Source: Mumia sp050632745
GTDB taxonomy: Bacteria > Actinomycetota > Actinomycetes > Propionibacteriales > Nocardioidaceae
Assembly (NCBI RefSeq): GCF_050632745.1
Contig: NZ_JBODSD010000002.1
Location: 558,001-622,000, forward strand
Length of the DNA: 64,000 nt
Direction of reading: 5' to 3'
Each line of letters starts with the position of its first letter. Positions within the stretch are counted from its first letter, which is position 1. The position numbers and the translations under genes are program-made. Under the pieces are notes generated by a model, which was not told the DNA's origin, did no database searches, and saw only the letters and a program-made list of their open reading frames with translations. Positions 39,507 through 48,021 of this stretch are shown here, in pieces.

Positions 39507-40159
39507 GCCGACGCGCGCTTCCGCTCGGCGGCCGGTGTCGCGTCCGGTCGCCGCAGGTAGAGCGGCTCGGTGCCGACCTCGACGGCGGTCCCCGCCGCGA
39601 TCATGCTGGCGAGCACACCGGCGTCGGGATCGGTCGGCCCGTCGACGCGGTGGAGGACGTCGGCGTACAGGTCGGCGCCACGTCCGAGGACCGGCATGCT
39701 GGCGGGCAGCCGCGCCGCGAGGTCGGCGGGACGCATCACGTCGGCATCGCCGACCCGCTCGCCGCGCGGCGTGAACTCCGCCCAGTAGACCTCCTTGCGC
39801 CGCGCGTCGGTCGCGACCACGAAGGCCTCGTCGACCGCTCCCCCGGCGACGGCCTCGGCGGCGACGACGTCGAGCGAGCACACGCCGTGCAGGCGCGCGC
39901 CCACGGAGACGGCCAGCGTCCGCGCGGTCACCACCCCGACCCGCAGGCCGGTGAACGGACCCGGTCCGACCCCGACGGCGACGTCGGTGACCTCGCGCAG
40001 ACCGGCTCCGGCGCGCTCGAGCACGGCGGCGATCGCCGGCGCGAGCTGCTCACCGTGGCTCATCGCTCCCGGGCGCGACTCGGACGCGAGCACGGTCGCC
40101 CCGTCGTGGAGCGCGACCGAGCTCGCCGGAGCGGCGGTGTCGAGGGCGAGGATCAGCAT
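39503..40159 (-). CDS. tsaB: t6A synthesis scaffold protein TsaB
   Basis: A 218-residue ASKHA-fold protein (MLILALDTAAPASSVALHDG, SHGEQLAPAIAAVLERAG, VGVGPGPFTGLRVGVVTAR) that dimerises with TsaD and recruits TsaE. The ATG at 40159 fits the conserved start; the longer frame has no homology. It overlaps rimI by 4 nt and follows tsaE after 31 nt. Confidence 0.95.
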   Translation of the reverse strand: MLILALDTAAPASSVALHDGATVLASESRPGAMSHGEQLAPAIAAVLERAGAGLREVTDVAVGVGPGPFTGLRVGVVTARTLAVSVGARLHGVCSLDVVAAEAVAGGAVDEAFVVATDARRKEVYWAEFTPRGERVGDADVMRPADLAARLPASMPVLGRGADLYADVLHRVDGPTDPDAGVLASMIAAGTAVEVGTEPLYLRRPDATPAAERKRASA

Positions 40160-40190
40160 CGGGGCAAGGTTACGCCAGGAGTGCGGAGGC

Positions 40191-41243
40191 TCACAGGGCC
40201 CTCGGCTCGTCGAGGCCCCGGGCCTGGAACGAGTGCACGAGAGCGTCGGGCTCGAGCAAGGTGGAACGCAGCGGTACGCGCGCCCACCGCGCGCCGTGCG
40301 GCTTGACGGTGACCAGGCGTACGTCGTGGTCGTCGATGTCCTCGCGGGTAGGCGCCTCGGCACCCAGAGGGTCGAGGACCGTCGCCGCCCGTCGCTCGAG
40401 CCGCACCTCGAGCCACGAGTCGCTCAGGTCCTCGGCGATGCCCTCGCCCCACTCGACGACCGTGACGGACTCCTCGGTCGCGGTGTCGAGGTCGAGGTCG
40501 TCGAGCTCGAGCGCGCCGCCGAGCCGGTAGGCGTCGACGTGCACCAGCAGGGGCCCTCCGACCAGGTTCGGGTGCGTCCGCGCGAGCACGAAGGTCGGCG
40601 ACGTGACCGGACCGCGTACGCCGAGGCCCTCGCCGATCCCCTGCGTGAGCGTCGTCTTGCCCGCACCCAGCCCGCCGGACATCACGACCACGTCGCCGGC
40701 ACGCAGCAGCGAGGCCAGCCGTGCCCCGAAGGCCTGGGCGTCCTCGGCCGTGGGCAGCTCGCGGGCGAGCCACAGCGTCTTGCCGAACTCGATCGTCGTC
40801 CCCTGCTGCCGCACGGGGAAGTAGCGCCGGCGCGTCCAGAAGGTGACGTTCTCGGGCAGCTCCTCGCGGACGTCGAGCCACACGCCGTCCAGGCCGCGCT
40901 CCTCGGCGGTGTCCTCCGCGACGCCGACCATCGCCGAGGCGACGCCGCGATCCTGGTGGTCCGGGTCGACCGACACGCGGCGGAACCCGAGCAGCCCCGG
41001 ACGCGACACGTCGTAGAGCATCGCCCCGATCGGCTTGCCCCGGCGCTCGACGAGCAGGCCGCCACCCTCGTCCAGGGCCTCGCGGATCGACTCCACGCTC
41101 TCCGACATCGCCGTCGACGGCGGGTCGAGGGCGGGCCGGGCGCCGAACGAGCGACGGATCACCGCGAGCACGTCGGCCGCACGCTCGGGCGGTGCGTCGA
41201 AGACGTTGAGCGCGTGGAAGTTCGGGAGCGTCGAGCCGTTCAT
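40191..41243 (-). CDS. tsaE: GNAT acetyltransferase-TsaE fusion protein
   Basis: A 350-residue two-domain protein. Residues about 10-155 are a GNAT domain (RRVSVDPDHQDRGVASAMVG). From about 160 it is TsaE, with Walker A MSGGLGAGKTTLTQGIG (P-loop 190-198), VTSPTFVLAR and the DAYRL and VVEWGEG motifs. TsaE powers the TsaB-TsaD complex in t6A synthesis; bacterial TsaE is normally a single domain of about 150 residues. The C-terminal 60 residues are an additional extension. The GNAT substrate is unknown. The ATG overlaps the upstream hydrolase stop (ATGA). Confidence 0.9.
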   Translation of the reverse strand: MNGSTLPNFHALNVFDAPPERAADVLAVIRRSFGARPALDPPSTAMSESVESIREALDEGGGLLVERRGKPIGAMLYDVSRPGLLGFRRVSVDPDHQDRGVASAMVGVAEDTAEERGLDGVWLDVREELPENVTFWTRRRYFPVRQQGTTIEFGKTLWLARELPTAEDAQAFGARLASLLRAGDVVVMSGGLGAGKTTLTQGIGEGLGVRGPVTSPTFVLARTHPNLVGGPLLVHVDAYRLGGALELDDLDLDTATEESVTVVEWGEGIAEDLSDSWLEVRLERRAATVLDPLGAEAPTREDIDDHDVRLVTVKPHGARWARVPLRSTLLEPDALVHSFQARGLDEPRAL

Positions 41244-42280
41244 GCGCCGACCTCCTCGCGCCGGTCCGCGGCGGTCTCCGCCGAGCTCCACAGGTCGTCG
41301 ATCGCGGAAGTGACCTCCTCGTGGCGCTCGAGCATCATCATGTGCCCCGCGCCCTCGTACGCCACCAGCTCGGAACCCTCGATCAGCTCGGCCAGCCGGC
41401 GCGAGTGGCGGAACGGGGTGAGCCGGTCCTTCGTGCCGCCCATGACGAGGGTGCGCCGACCGGGCAGCACAGGCAGGGCGGCGTACAGGTCGAGGTCGAC
41501 GAAGTTCGCAGAGAAGTCCCAGAGCGCGCGCGTGCGGGCCCGGGCGATCATCTCGTCGGTCATGTCCGCGTACTTGGCCGGCGAGTCGGGCCCGACCGCG
41601 AACGCCCGGGTGACGGGGTAGGAGTCGAGCCGCCGCGCCGCCCCGACGAGCGGACCGAAGCGCGGGAGCCAGGGCTGCAGGAGCGCCACCGGGTCACGGG
41701 GCCGGATGAGGTCGCCGGCGCTGGTGCCCATCAGGACCACGCCGTCGACGCGCTCGCGGACCAGGTCGCCGTACTGCGCGGCGAACGACATGACGGTCAT
41801 GGCGCCCATCGAGTGCCCGACGAGGATGAGCGGGCCTTCGGGGGCGACCGCGTCGATCACCGACTTGAGGTCGTCACCGAGCTGGTCGAGCGTGCACCTC
41901 TCGGGGGTGCTGTCGCCGGAGGTCCCGTGCTCGCGCTGGTCCCACAGCACCATCCGTGCACGCCCGCGGAGCGCGGCGCGCTGGTAGTGCCAGCAGTCGA
42001 GGTCGAGGACCCAGCCGTGGCAGAAGACGATGGTGGGACGGGCGTACGCGTCGGCGTCGTCGGGCTCCTCCACCTCGACGTGCAGCGGTGCGCCGTCGGT
42101 CGCCAGCACCGTCACACCGGGGACGTGGAGGGTCCCGAACTCCATCGCGTCACCGCGCCGCGCCCTACGGCGCGAGCGTCGGCGGTCCGTCGCGACACGG
42201 GCGGCCGCGGCCGTGGCTCCGGCCGCGGCGAGGGCACCCGCGGTCACCGCGGCGTACGTCCCCAGCCTGCGCCAGTCCAT
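41240..42280 (-). CDS. Alpha/beta hydrolase with N-terminal membrane anchor
   Basis: A 346-residue hydrolase. A hydrophobic Ala-rich helix (about 8-28) and a basic cluster (RRRSRRRARR) suggest membrane anchoring. The catalytic core has the oxyanion block VFCHGWVLD, the nucleophile elbow GHSMGA, an Asp in GGTKDRLTP and a His in GAGHMMMLE. Similar genes stand between alr and tsaE in related genomes. An esterase or lipase substrate is likely but not known. Confidence 0.9.
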   Translation of the reverse strand: MDWRRLGTYAAVTAGALAAAGATAAAARVATDRRRSRRRARRGDAMEFGTLHVPGVTVLATDGAPLHVEVEEPDDADAYARPTIVFCHGWVLDLDCWHYQRAALRGRARMVLWDQREHGTSGDSTPERCTLDQLGDDLKSVIDAVAPEGPLILVGHSMGAMTVMSFAAQYGDLVRERVDGVVLMGTSAGDLIRPRDPVALLQPWLPRFGPLVGAARRLDSYPVTRAFAVGPDSPAKYADMTDEMIARARTRALWDFSANFVDLDLYAALPVLPGRRTLVMGGTKDRLTPFRHSRRLAELIEGSELVAYEGAGHMMMLERHEEVTSAIDDLWSSAETAADRREEVGA

Positions 42281-42334
42281 GCGTTGCTCCTTCTGCGCGT
42301 TCGCCGGCCCGTGCCCGCGCGACCGCCCGGCACC

Positions 42335-43495
42335 TCACTGTGCCGGTCGCGACCCCGCGGCGTACCGCCGGACGATCCTGCCACCCAGCCTAGTGACGAC
42401 CTCGTAGCCGATCGTGCCGGCCGCCTGCGCCCAGTCCTCCGCGAGAGGCTCGCCCCGGTCGCCAGGACCGAACAGGACCACCTCGTCGCCGCGTCGTGCC
42501 GGGGTGTCGCCGAGGTCGAGGACGACCTGGTCCATGCAGACCCGACCGGCGATCGCCACCGTCTGCCCGTTGACCCACGCCGACGCGGTGTTCGACGCCG
42601 CGCGCAGGAGGCCGTCGCCGTAGCCGACCGGGATCAGCCCGAGGGTCGTCTCCCGCTTGGTGACGTAGGTGTGCCCGTACGAGACGCCCGTGCCGGGCGG
42701 CACGCGGCGCACCAGCGCGAGCGCGGTCCGCAGCGTCATCACCGGCGTCAGGCCGAGGTCGGCCGGCGTCCCCAGCAGGGGCCCGGGGCTCAGGCCGTAC
42801 GACGCGATGCCGACGCGGACGAGGTCGTGGTGGACGCTCGGGCGGGTCAGCGTCGCGGCCGAGTTGGCGAGGTGACGCAGCTCGGGCTCGACGCCGAGCG
42901 CCGCCAGCTCGGTGACGGCGTCGGCGAACGCGTGCTCCTGCGCTGCGTTGACGGGGCTCGCCGGCTCGTCGGCGCACGCGAGGTGGGAGAACACGCCGAC
43001 GACCTCGAGGCGCCCGGCGCGCTGGGCGTCGCGCGCGGCCTCGAAGAGCGCGGTGAGCTCGGCTCCGCGGACACCGCCACGTGCCATGCCGGTGTCGACC
43101 TTGAGGTGGACGCGGGGACGCTTCGCCGCCCCCGAGCCCAGCACGGCGTCCAGCTGCGCCACGGACCCGGCTGCGACGTCCACGTCGGCGTCGATCGCCG
43201 GCGCGAGGTCCGCCCCGGCCGGCGAGAGCCAGGCGAGGACGGGGCCGGTGTCGCCACCACGCCGCAGCGTCCGCGCCTCCTCGACCGTGGCGACGCCGAG
43301 CCACTCCGCGCCGGCGTCACGGGCCGAGGCCGCGACCTCGACGGACCCGTGCCCGTACGCGTCGGCCTTGACCACCGCCATCTGGAGCGCGGTCGGCGCC
43401 GCCTCGCGCAGCACGGCGAGGTTCGCGCGGTACGCGTCGAGGTCGACCAGCGCCTCCGCGGGACCGGCCGAGGGCGGCGTCGCGGGCGGCGTCAC
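42335..43495 (-). CDS. alr: Alanine racemase
   Basis: This 386-residue PLP enzyme converts L-Ala to D-Ala for peptidoglycan. The PLP lysine lies in VVKADAYGHG, the catalytic Tyr region in SYGHTYVTKRETTLGLIPVGYGDG, and CMDQVVLDLGD completes the active site. The GTG start overlaps the nnrDE stop, so the two are coupled. Confidence 0.96.
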   Translation of the reverse strand: MTPPATPPSAGPAEALVDLDAYRANLAVLREAAPTALQMAVVKADAYGHGSVEVAASARDAGAEWLGVATVEEARTLRRGGDTGPVLAWLSPAGADLAPAIDADVDVAAGSVAQLDAVLGSGAAKRPRVHLKVDTGMARGGVRGAELTALFEAARDAQRAGRLEVVGVFSHLACADEPASPVNAAQEHAFADAVTELAALGVEPELRHLANSAATLTRPSVHHDLVRVGIASYGLSPGPLLGTPADLGLTPVMTLRTALALVRRVPPGTGVSYGHTYVTKRETTLGLIPVGYGDGLLRAASNTASAWVNGQTVAIAGRVCMDQVVLDLGDTPARRGDEVVLFGPGDRGEPLAEDWAQAAGTIGYEVVTRLGGRIVRRYAAGSRPAQ

Positions 43496-44964
43496 CGGTC
43501 CCTCCAGTCGCGCACCTGCGACTCGTCGAGCACGCCGTTGCGCCAGGCGGTGATCACGCCCGGGACCGCGTCAGCGACCTTCGCGGCGGTCACCGGTCCC
43601 CCGCCCGAGGCCGCGACCGCTGCCGCGCCGTGGACGAAGGCGGCCAGCGAGCCGGCGTCACGCGGCTCCGCGCCCGAGGCGAGGAACGAGCCAGCGAGGC
43701 CGGCCAGCACGTCGCCCGCGCCGGCGGTGGCGAGCCAGGGGGTGCCGCTGAGGTTCACCCGGGTCGGCGCGCCGGGGTACGCCACGAGCGTCCGGGCGCC
43801 CTTGAGGAGCACGGCCGCGTCCCAGCGCTCGGCGGCCCGGGTCGCGTGGCCGAGCGGGTCGGCCTCGACGGCGCTCCGGTCGACGTCGAGCATCCGCGCC
43901 AGCTCGCCCGCGTGCGGGGTGAGGAGCGCCGGGACCGTGAAGCGCTCCGGGACGTGCTGGAGCGCGTCTGCGTCGACGACGACGGGCACCTCGTCCTCGA
44001 GGGCCATCGCGAGCCGAGCGGCCGCGTCGTCACCCCCGCCGGAGCCGACCACCCAGGCCTGGACGCGACCGCGCTCGGCCGGGTCGGTGTGGGCGACCAC
44101 CTCAGGGCACCGGTCGACGACCCGGGCGGCGAGCTCGCGCTCTCCGACGAACCGCACCATCCCCGCCACCCCGGCCTGAGCGCCGCGGACGCAGAGCTGA
44201 GCGGCACCGGCGTACGTCACGGACCCGGCGGCCACGCCGACCACCCCACGGGCGTACTTCTGCGTCGGAGCCTCGCCGCGCTGGTCGAGGGTCGGCGCGA
44301 GGACCGACAGCAGGAGGCGGTTGTCGGCCGCCTCGAGCGCCTCCACCGACGGAGCAGGGAGGTACGGGGCAAGACCGATGTCGACCAGCCGCGGCAGCGC
44401 ACCCCGGACCGCCCACCGGGCGGCGGGGTCGACGAGGAGCGCGTTCTTGTACGTCCCGAAGGTGCAGGTCGCGTCGGCGGGGAGGAACGACTCCGGGACC
44501 GTCGCTCCGTCGACGTCGACGCCGCTGGGGACGTCGACCGCGATCACGAACGGCTGCTCGGCCTCGATCGTGGCCCGCCAGCCGTCGGCCGGCGGACGCA
44601 GCCCGGGGGCACCGCCGATCCCGACCACGCCGTCCACGACGACGGCGAAGCCCCGCGGCGAGTCGACCAGCCGGCAGCCCGCGGCCTGGGCCGCCTGGGC
44701 CCCTGCCACGTGGACCCGGGCCGTGTCGGCGATCGCGACGCCGACGAAGCGCTCGCGGGCCAGCTCCGCGGCGGCGTACAGGGCGTCCCCGCCGTTGTCG
44801 CCGGTGCCGACGAGGAAGACGACGGGGGTCGACCCGGGCGCGACCTCGCGGACGTACGCCGCGAGCCCGGCCGCGGCCCACCGCATCAGCGAGCCCGGGG
44901 GGACCTGCGCCATCAGCGCCGCCTCGGCAGCGCGGACGTCGGCGACGGTGTGTGCGTGCAGCAT
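43492..44964 (-). CDS. nnrD: Bifunctional NAD(P)H-hydrate epimerase / ADP-dependent dehydratase
   Basis: A 490-residue repair enzyme for damaged nicotinamide cofactors. The N-terminal epimerase (YjeF_N, about 1-215) has VFLVGTGDNGGDALYAA and VIAVDVPSGVD. The C-terminal dehydratase (from about 235) has the ribokinase-like LLTPHAGELARML, VVLKGARTLV-type strand and the ATAGAGDVLAGLAG signature. Both domains look complete. It lies between glmS and alr, as is common in actinobacteria. Confidence 0.95.
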   Translation of the reverse strand: MLHAHTVADVRAAEAALMAQVPPGSLMRWAAAGLAAYVREVAPGSTPVVFLVGTGDNGGDALYAAAELARERFVGVAIADTARVHVAGAQAAQAAGCRLVDSPRGFAVVVDGVVGIGGAPGLRPPADGWRATIEAEQPFVIAVDVPSGVDVDGATVPESFLPADATCTFGTYKNALLVDPAARWAVRGALPRLVDIGLAPYLPAPSVEALEAADNRLLLSVLAPTLDQRGEAPTQKYARGVVGVAAGSVTYAGAAQLCVRGAQAGVAGMVRFVGERELAARVVDRCPEVVAHTDPAERGRVQAWVVGSGGGDDAAARLAMALEDEVPVVVDADALQHVPERFTVPALLTPHAGELARMLDVDRSAVEADPLGHATRAAERWDAAVLLKGARTLVAYPGAPTRVNLSGTPWLATAGAGDVLAGLAGSFLASGAEPRDAGSLAAFVHGAAAVAASGGGPVTAAKVADAVPGVITAWRNGVLDESQVRDWRDR

Positions 44965-45007
44965 TGTCAGCCCTCTCCCGCGGACGCGTCGGCGCCGGCC
45001 CCGGCGA

Positions 45008-46855
45008 TCACTCGACCGTGACGGACTTCGCGAGGTTGCGCGGCTGGTCGACGTCGTGGCCGAGCACCGAGGCGAGCTCGGCGGCGAAGACCTGCAGCGG
45101 CACGACCGCGAGGACGGGCTGCAGCAGCGTCGGAGCCTTCGGGAGCCGGATGACGACGTCCGCGTACGGATCGACGGAGGTGTCGCCCTCCTCGACCAGC
45201 ACGACCGTGCGGGCGCCGCGGGCCCGGATCTCCTGGATGTTGCTCACGACCTTCTCGTGGAGCTGGTCGCGACCCTTCGGCGGCACCACGACGAACACCG
45301 GCAGCCCGGGCTCGATCACGGCGATCGGACCGTGCTTGAGCTCGCCGGCCGCGAAGCCCTCGGCGTGCAGGTAGGCCAGCTCCTTGAGCTTGAGCGCACC
45401 CTCGAGCGCGACGGGGTAGCCGACGTGGCGCCCCAGGAAGAGGAAGGTGCGGTGGCCGGACAGCTCGCGCGCCAGGCCCCGGACCGCGTCGGCCTGCCCG
45501 AGCACCGCCTCGATGCCGGCGGGCAGCTTCTGGAGCTCGTCGACCGTCGAGGCGATCTCGTCGCCGAACTTCGTCCCGCGGACCTGCGCGAGGTAGAGGC
45601 CGAGGACGTAGCAGGCCGCCAGCTGCGTGAGGAAGCCCTTGGTGGAGGCGACCGCGATCTCCGGCCCGGCGTGGGTGTAGATGACGGCGTCGGACTCCCG
45701 CGGGATGGTCGAGCCGTTGGTGTTGCAGATCGCGAGGACCTTGGAGCCCTGCACGCGGGCGTGCCGGATGGCCTGGAGGGTGTCGGCGGTCTCGCCGGAC
45801 TGGCTGATCGCGACGACCAGCGTCGAGCGGCCGACGATCGGGTCGCGGTAGCGGAACTCCGAGGCGAGCTCGACCTCGCACGGGATGCGGGTCCAGTGCT
45901 CGATCGCGTACTTCGCGACCATGCCCGCGTACGACGCGGTGCCGCAGCCGATGATCACGATCTTGTCGATACCGCGCAGCTCGTCGTCGGACAGGCGCAT
46001 CTCGTCGAGGACCAGCCGCCCCTGCGAGTCGTGCCGGCCGAGGAGGGTGTCGGCGACGGCCTTGGGCTGCTCGTCGATCTCCTTGAGCATGAACCAGTCG
46101 TAGCCGCCCTTCTCGGCGGCGGACGCGTCCCAGTCGACGTGGTACTCGGTGACCGGCGACGGGTCGCCGTGGAAGTCGATGACGTCGATGCCGTCCCGGG
46201 TGATGGTGACGACCTGGTCCTGGCCCAGCTCGACGGCGTCCCGGGTGTACTCGATGAAGGCGGACACGTCGGAGGCGAGGAAGTTCTCGCCGTCTCCGCG
46301 CCCGGCGACGAGCGGGGAGTTGCGACGGGCGCCGACGACGCGGTCGCGGTCGGTGCCGTCGGCGACCACGAGGGTGAAGGCGCCCTCGAGCCGCAGGCAG
46401 ACGCGGCGGACGGCCTCGGTCAGGTCGACGTCGTGGTCGCGGAGCTCGCGGTCGACGAGGTGCGTCACCGTCTCGGTGTCCGTCTCGGAGGCGAACTCGT
46501 AGCCGTCGGCCTCGAGCTCGGCCCGCAGCTCGGCGAAGTTCTCGATGATGCCGTTGTGGACGACCGCGACCCGGCGCTCGTGGGAGACGTGCGGGTGGGC
46601 GTTGCTGTCGTTCGGCGGGCCGTGGGTGGCCCAACGGGTGTGACCGATGCCGGTGCTCGAGTCTGGCAAGGGGCGCTCGGCGAGCTCCTTGTCCAGGTTG
46701 GCCAGCTTGCCGACCTTCTTCGCGGAGGCGATCGCACCCCCGTCCACGAGGGCGACCCCCGTCGAGTCGTAGCCCCGGTACTCCAGACGGCGCAGGCCAC
46801 CCAGGACCACGTCCAGGGCGGAGCGTTCACCGACGTATCCGACGATTCCACACAT
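45008..46855 (-). CDS. glmS: Glutamine-fructose-6-phosphate aminotransferase (isomerising)
   Basis: A 615-residue enzyme making glucosamine-6-phosphate, the first step to UDP-GlcNAc. The N-terminal CGIVGYVGERSALD carries the nucleophile Cys2. The two SIS domains show GCGTASYAGMVAKY and ISQSGETADTL. The C-terminus is the conserved RNLAKSVTVE. The ATG at 46855 is fixed by the need for Cys2. The divergent coaA gene begins about 50 nt away. No glmS ribozyme was recognised; none is expected in actinobacteria. Confidence 0.98.
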   Translation of the reverse strand: MCGIVGYVGERSALDVVLGGLRRLEYRGYDSTGVALVDGGAIASAKKVGKLANLDKELAERPLPDSSTGIGHTRWATHGPPNDSNAHPHVSHERRVAVVHNGIIENFAELRAELEADGYEFASETDTETVTHLVDRELRDHDVDLTEAVRRVCLRLEGAFTLVVADGTDRDRVVGARRNSPLVAGRGDGENFLASDVSAFIEYTRDAVELGQDQVVTITRDGIDVIDFHGDPSPVTEYHVDWDASAAEKGGYDWFMLKEIDEQPKAVADTLLGRHDSQGRLVLDEMRLSDDELRGIDKIVIIGCGTASYAGMVAKYAIEHWTRIPCEVELASEFRYRDPIVGRSTLVVAISQSGETADTLQAIRHARVQGSKVLAICNTNGSTIPRESDAVIYTHAGPEIAVASTKGFLTQLAACYVLGLYLAQVRGTKFGDEIASTVDELQKLPAGIEAVLGQADAVRGLARELSGHRTFLFLGRHVGYPVALEGALKLKELAYLHAEGFAAGELKHGPIAVIEPGLPVFVVVPPKGRDQLHEKVVSNIQEIRARGARTVVLVEEGDTSVDPYADVVIRLPKAPTLLQPVLAVVPLQVFAAELASVLGHDVDQPRNLAKSVTVE

Positions 46856-46907
46856 GAGCACCAGGGTACCGACCGCGCCCGAGAGCCTGACAGCAACAAT
46901 GGGGTCC

Positions 46908-47867
46908 ATGTCGGTCACGCAGCCGGGTTCCGGCGACACCTCGCCGTACGTCGAGCTCGAGCGCAGCGCCTGGGCCGATCTCGCCGGTGATGCGCCCCAG
47001 CCCTTGTCCCAGGCCGAGATCGACAAGGTCCGCGGTCTCGGGGACGAGCTCGACCTGGAGGAGGTGCGCCAGGTCTACGTGCCGCTGGCGCAGCTGATCA
47101 GCATGCGGATCCGCTACGCCGGCGAGCTCTACCGCTCGACGGAGGCCTTCCTGCGACGCCCCCAGCCGCAGCGGACCCCGTACGTCATCGGCATCGCCGG
47201 GTCGGTTGCCGTCGGCAAGTCGACCACCGCGCGCCTGCTGCGCGAGCTGCTCGCCAAGAACCCCGCCCACAGCAACGTCTCGCTGGTGACGACCGACGGC
47301 TTCCTGCTCCCCAACGCCGAGCTGGAGCGGCGGGGGCTGCTCGAGCGCAAAGGCTTCCCGGAGTCGTACGACCGCAAGGCGCTGCTGCGCTTCGTGATGG
47401 CCGTGAAGTCCGGGCGCGAGAAGGTCGAGGCCCCGGTCTACTCCCACCTCGAGTACGACATCACCGACCAGGTCGTCACCCTCAACCGGCCGGACGTCGT
47501 CCTCATCGAGGGCCTGAACGTGCTCCAGCCGGCGCGGACCCGCGGCGACGGCCGCCCGGGGCTGGCGATCAGCGACTTCTTCGACTTCTCGGTGTACGTC
47601 GACGCCGCCCGCAAGGACATCCGGCGCTGGTACGTCGAGCGGTTCCTGCGGCTGCGCGAGACCGCGTTCCGCGACCCCGACTCGTACTTCGTCCGCTACG
47701 GCGCGCTGGACACCGAGCAGGCGAGCGCGCAGGCGGCGCTGCTGTGGGACTCGATCAACGGGCCGAACCTCAAGGAGAACATCGAGCCGACGCGCGGCCG
47801 CGCCACCCTGGTGCTGCGCAAGGACGCCGACCACTCGGTCCGGTGGGTCCGGCTGCGCAAGCTCTGA
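46908..47867 (+). CDS. coaA: Pantothenate kinase (type I)
   Basis: A 319-residue kinase phosphorylating pantothenate in coenzyme A synthesis. The P-loop is GIAGSVAVGKSTTARLL; SLVTTDGFLLPN and YSHLEYDI are type I motifs, and DPDSYFVRYG is conserved near the end. An ATG at 46899 is an alternative start. It is divergent from glmS and directly upstream of the structured leader of the secreted peptidase gene. Confidence 0.95.
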   Translation: MSVTQPGSGDTSPYVELERSAWADLAGDAPQPLSQAEIDKVRGLGDELDLEEVRQVYVPLAQLISMRIRYAGELYRSTEAFLRRPQPQRTPYVIGIAGSVAVGKSTTARLLRELLAKNPAHSNVSLVTTDGFLLPNAELERRGLLERKGFPESYDRKALLRFVMAVKSGREKVEAPVYSHLEYDITDQVVTLNRPDVVLIEGLNVLQPARTRGDGRPGLAISDFFDFSVYVDAARKDIRRWYVERFLRLRETAFRDPDSYFVRYGALDTEQASAQAALLWDSINGPNLKENIEPTRGRATLVLRKDADHSVRWVRLRKL

Positions 47868-47876
47868 GCCGGACGT

Positions 47877-48017
47877 CCTCCTTCTGGGACCGGCACGCGA
47901 GGGAAAGACTCGTGTGCTCTCCGGTCTCGATCACGTTTCATCCGTTGCGCAGCGGGTAGCACGTCCCCGACTCTGGTCCGTGGACTCCCTGCGGAGGGAG
48001 TCCGTCCCAGAAGGAGG
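47877..48017 (+). ncRNA. Candidate structured 5' leader that can mask the Shine-Dalgarno
   Basis: A perfect 14-bp inverted repeat (47877-47890 with 48004-48017) closes a 141-nt segment; its right arm contains the AAGGAGG ribosome-binding site of the next gene. Inside are a 9-bp hairpin (47982-47990 with 47995-48003), a TGTGCT/AGCACG helix (47913-47918 with 47958-47963) and a competing hairpin (47895-47901 with 47909-47915). The layout is a multi-stem junction closed by an anti-Shine-Dalgarno helix. No known riboswitch consensus was recognised. It operates only if transcription starts before 47877, for example by read-through from coaA. Confidence 0.5.
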
Positions 48018-48021
48018 AAAC

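Noticed and set aside
45008..46907. glmS ribozyme
   Set aside because: The short gap before glmS is shared with the divergent coaA gene and contains no ribozyme core; the class is typical of Firmicutes.
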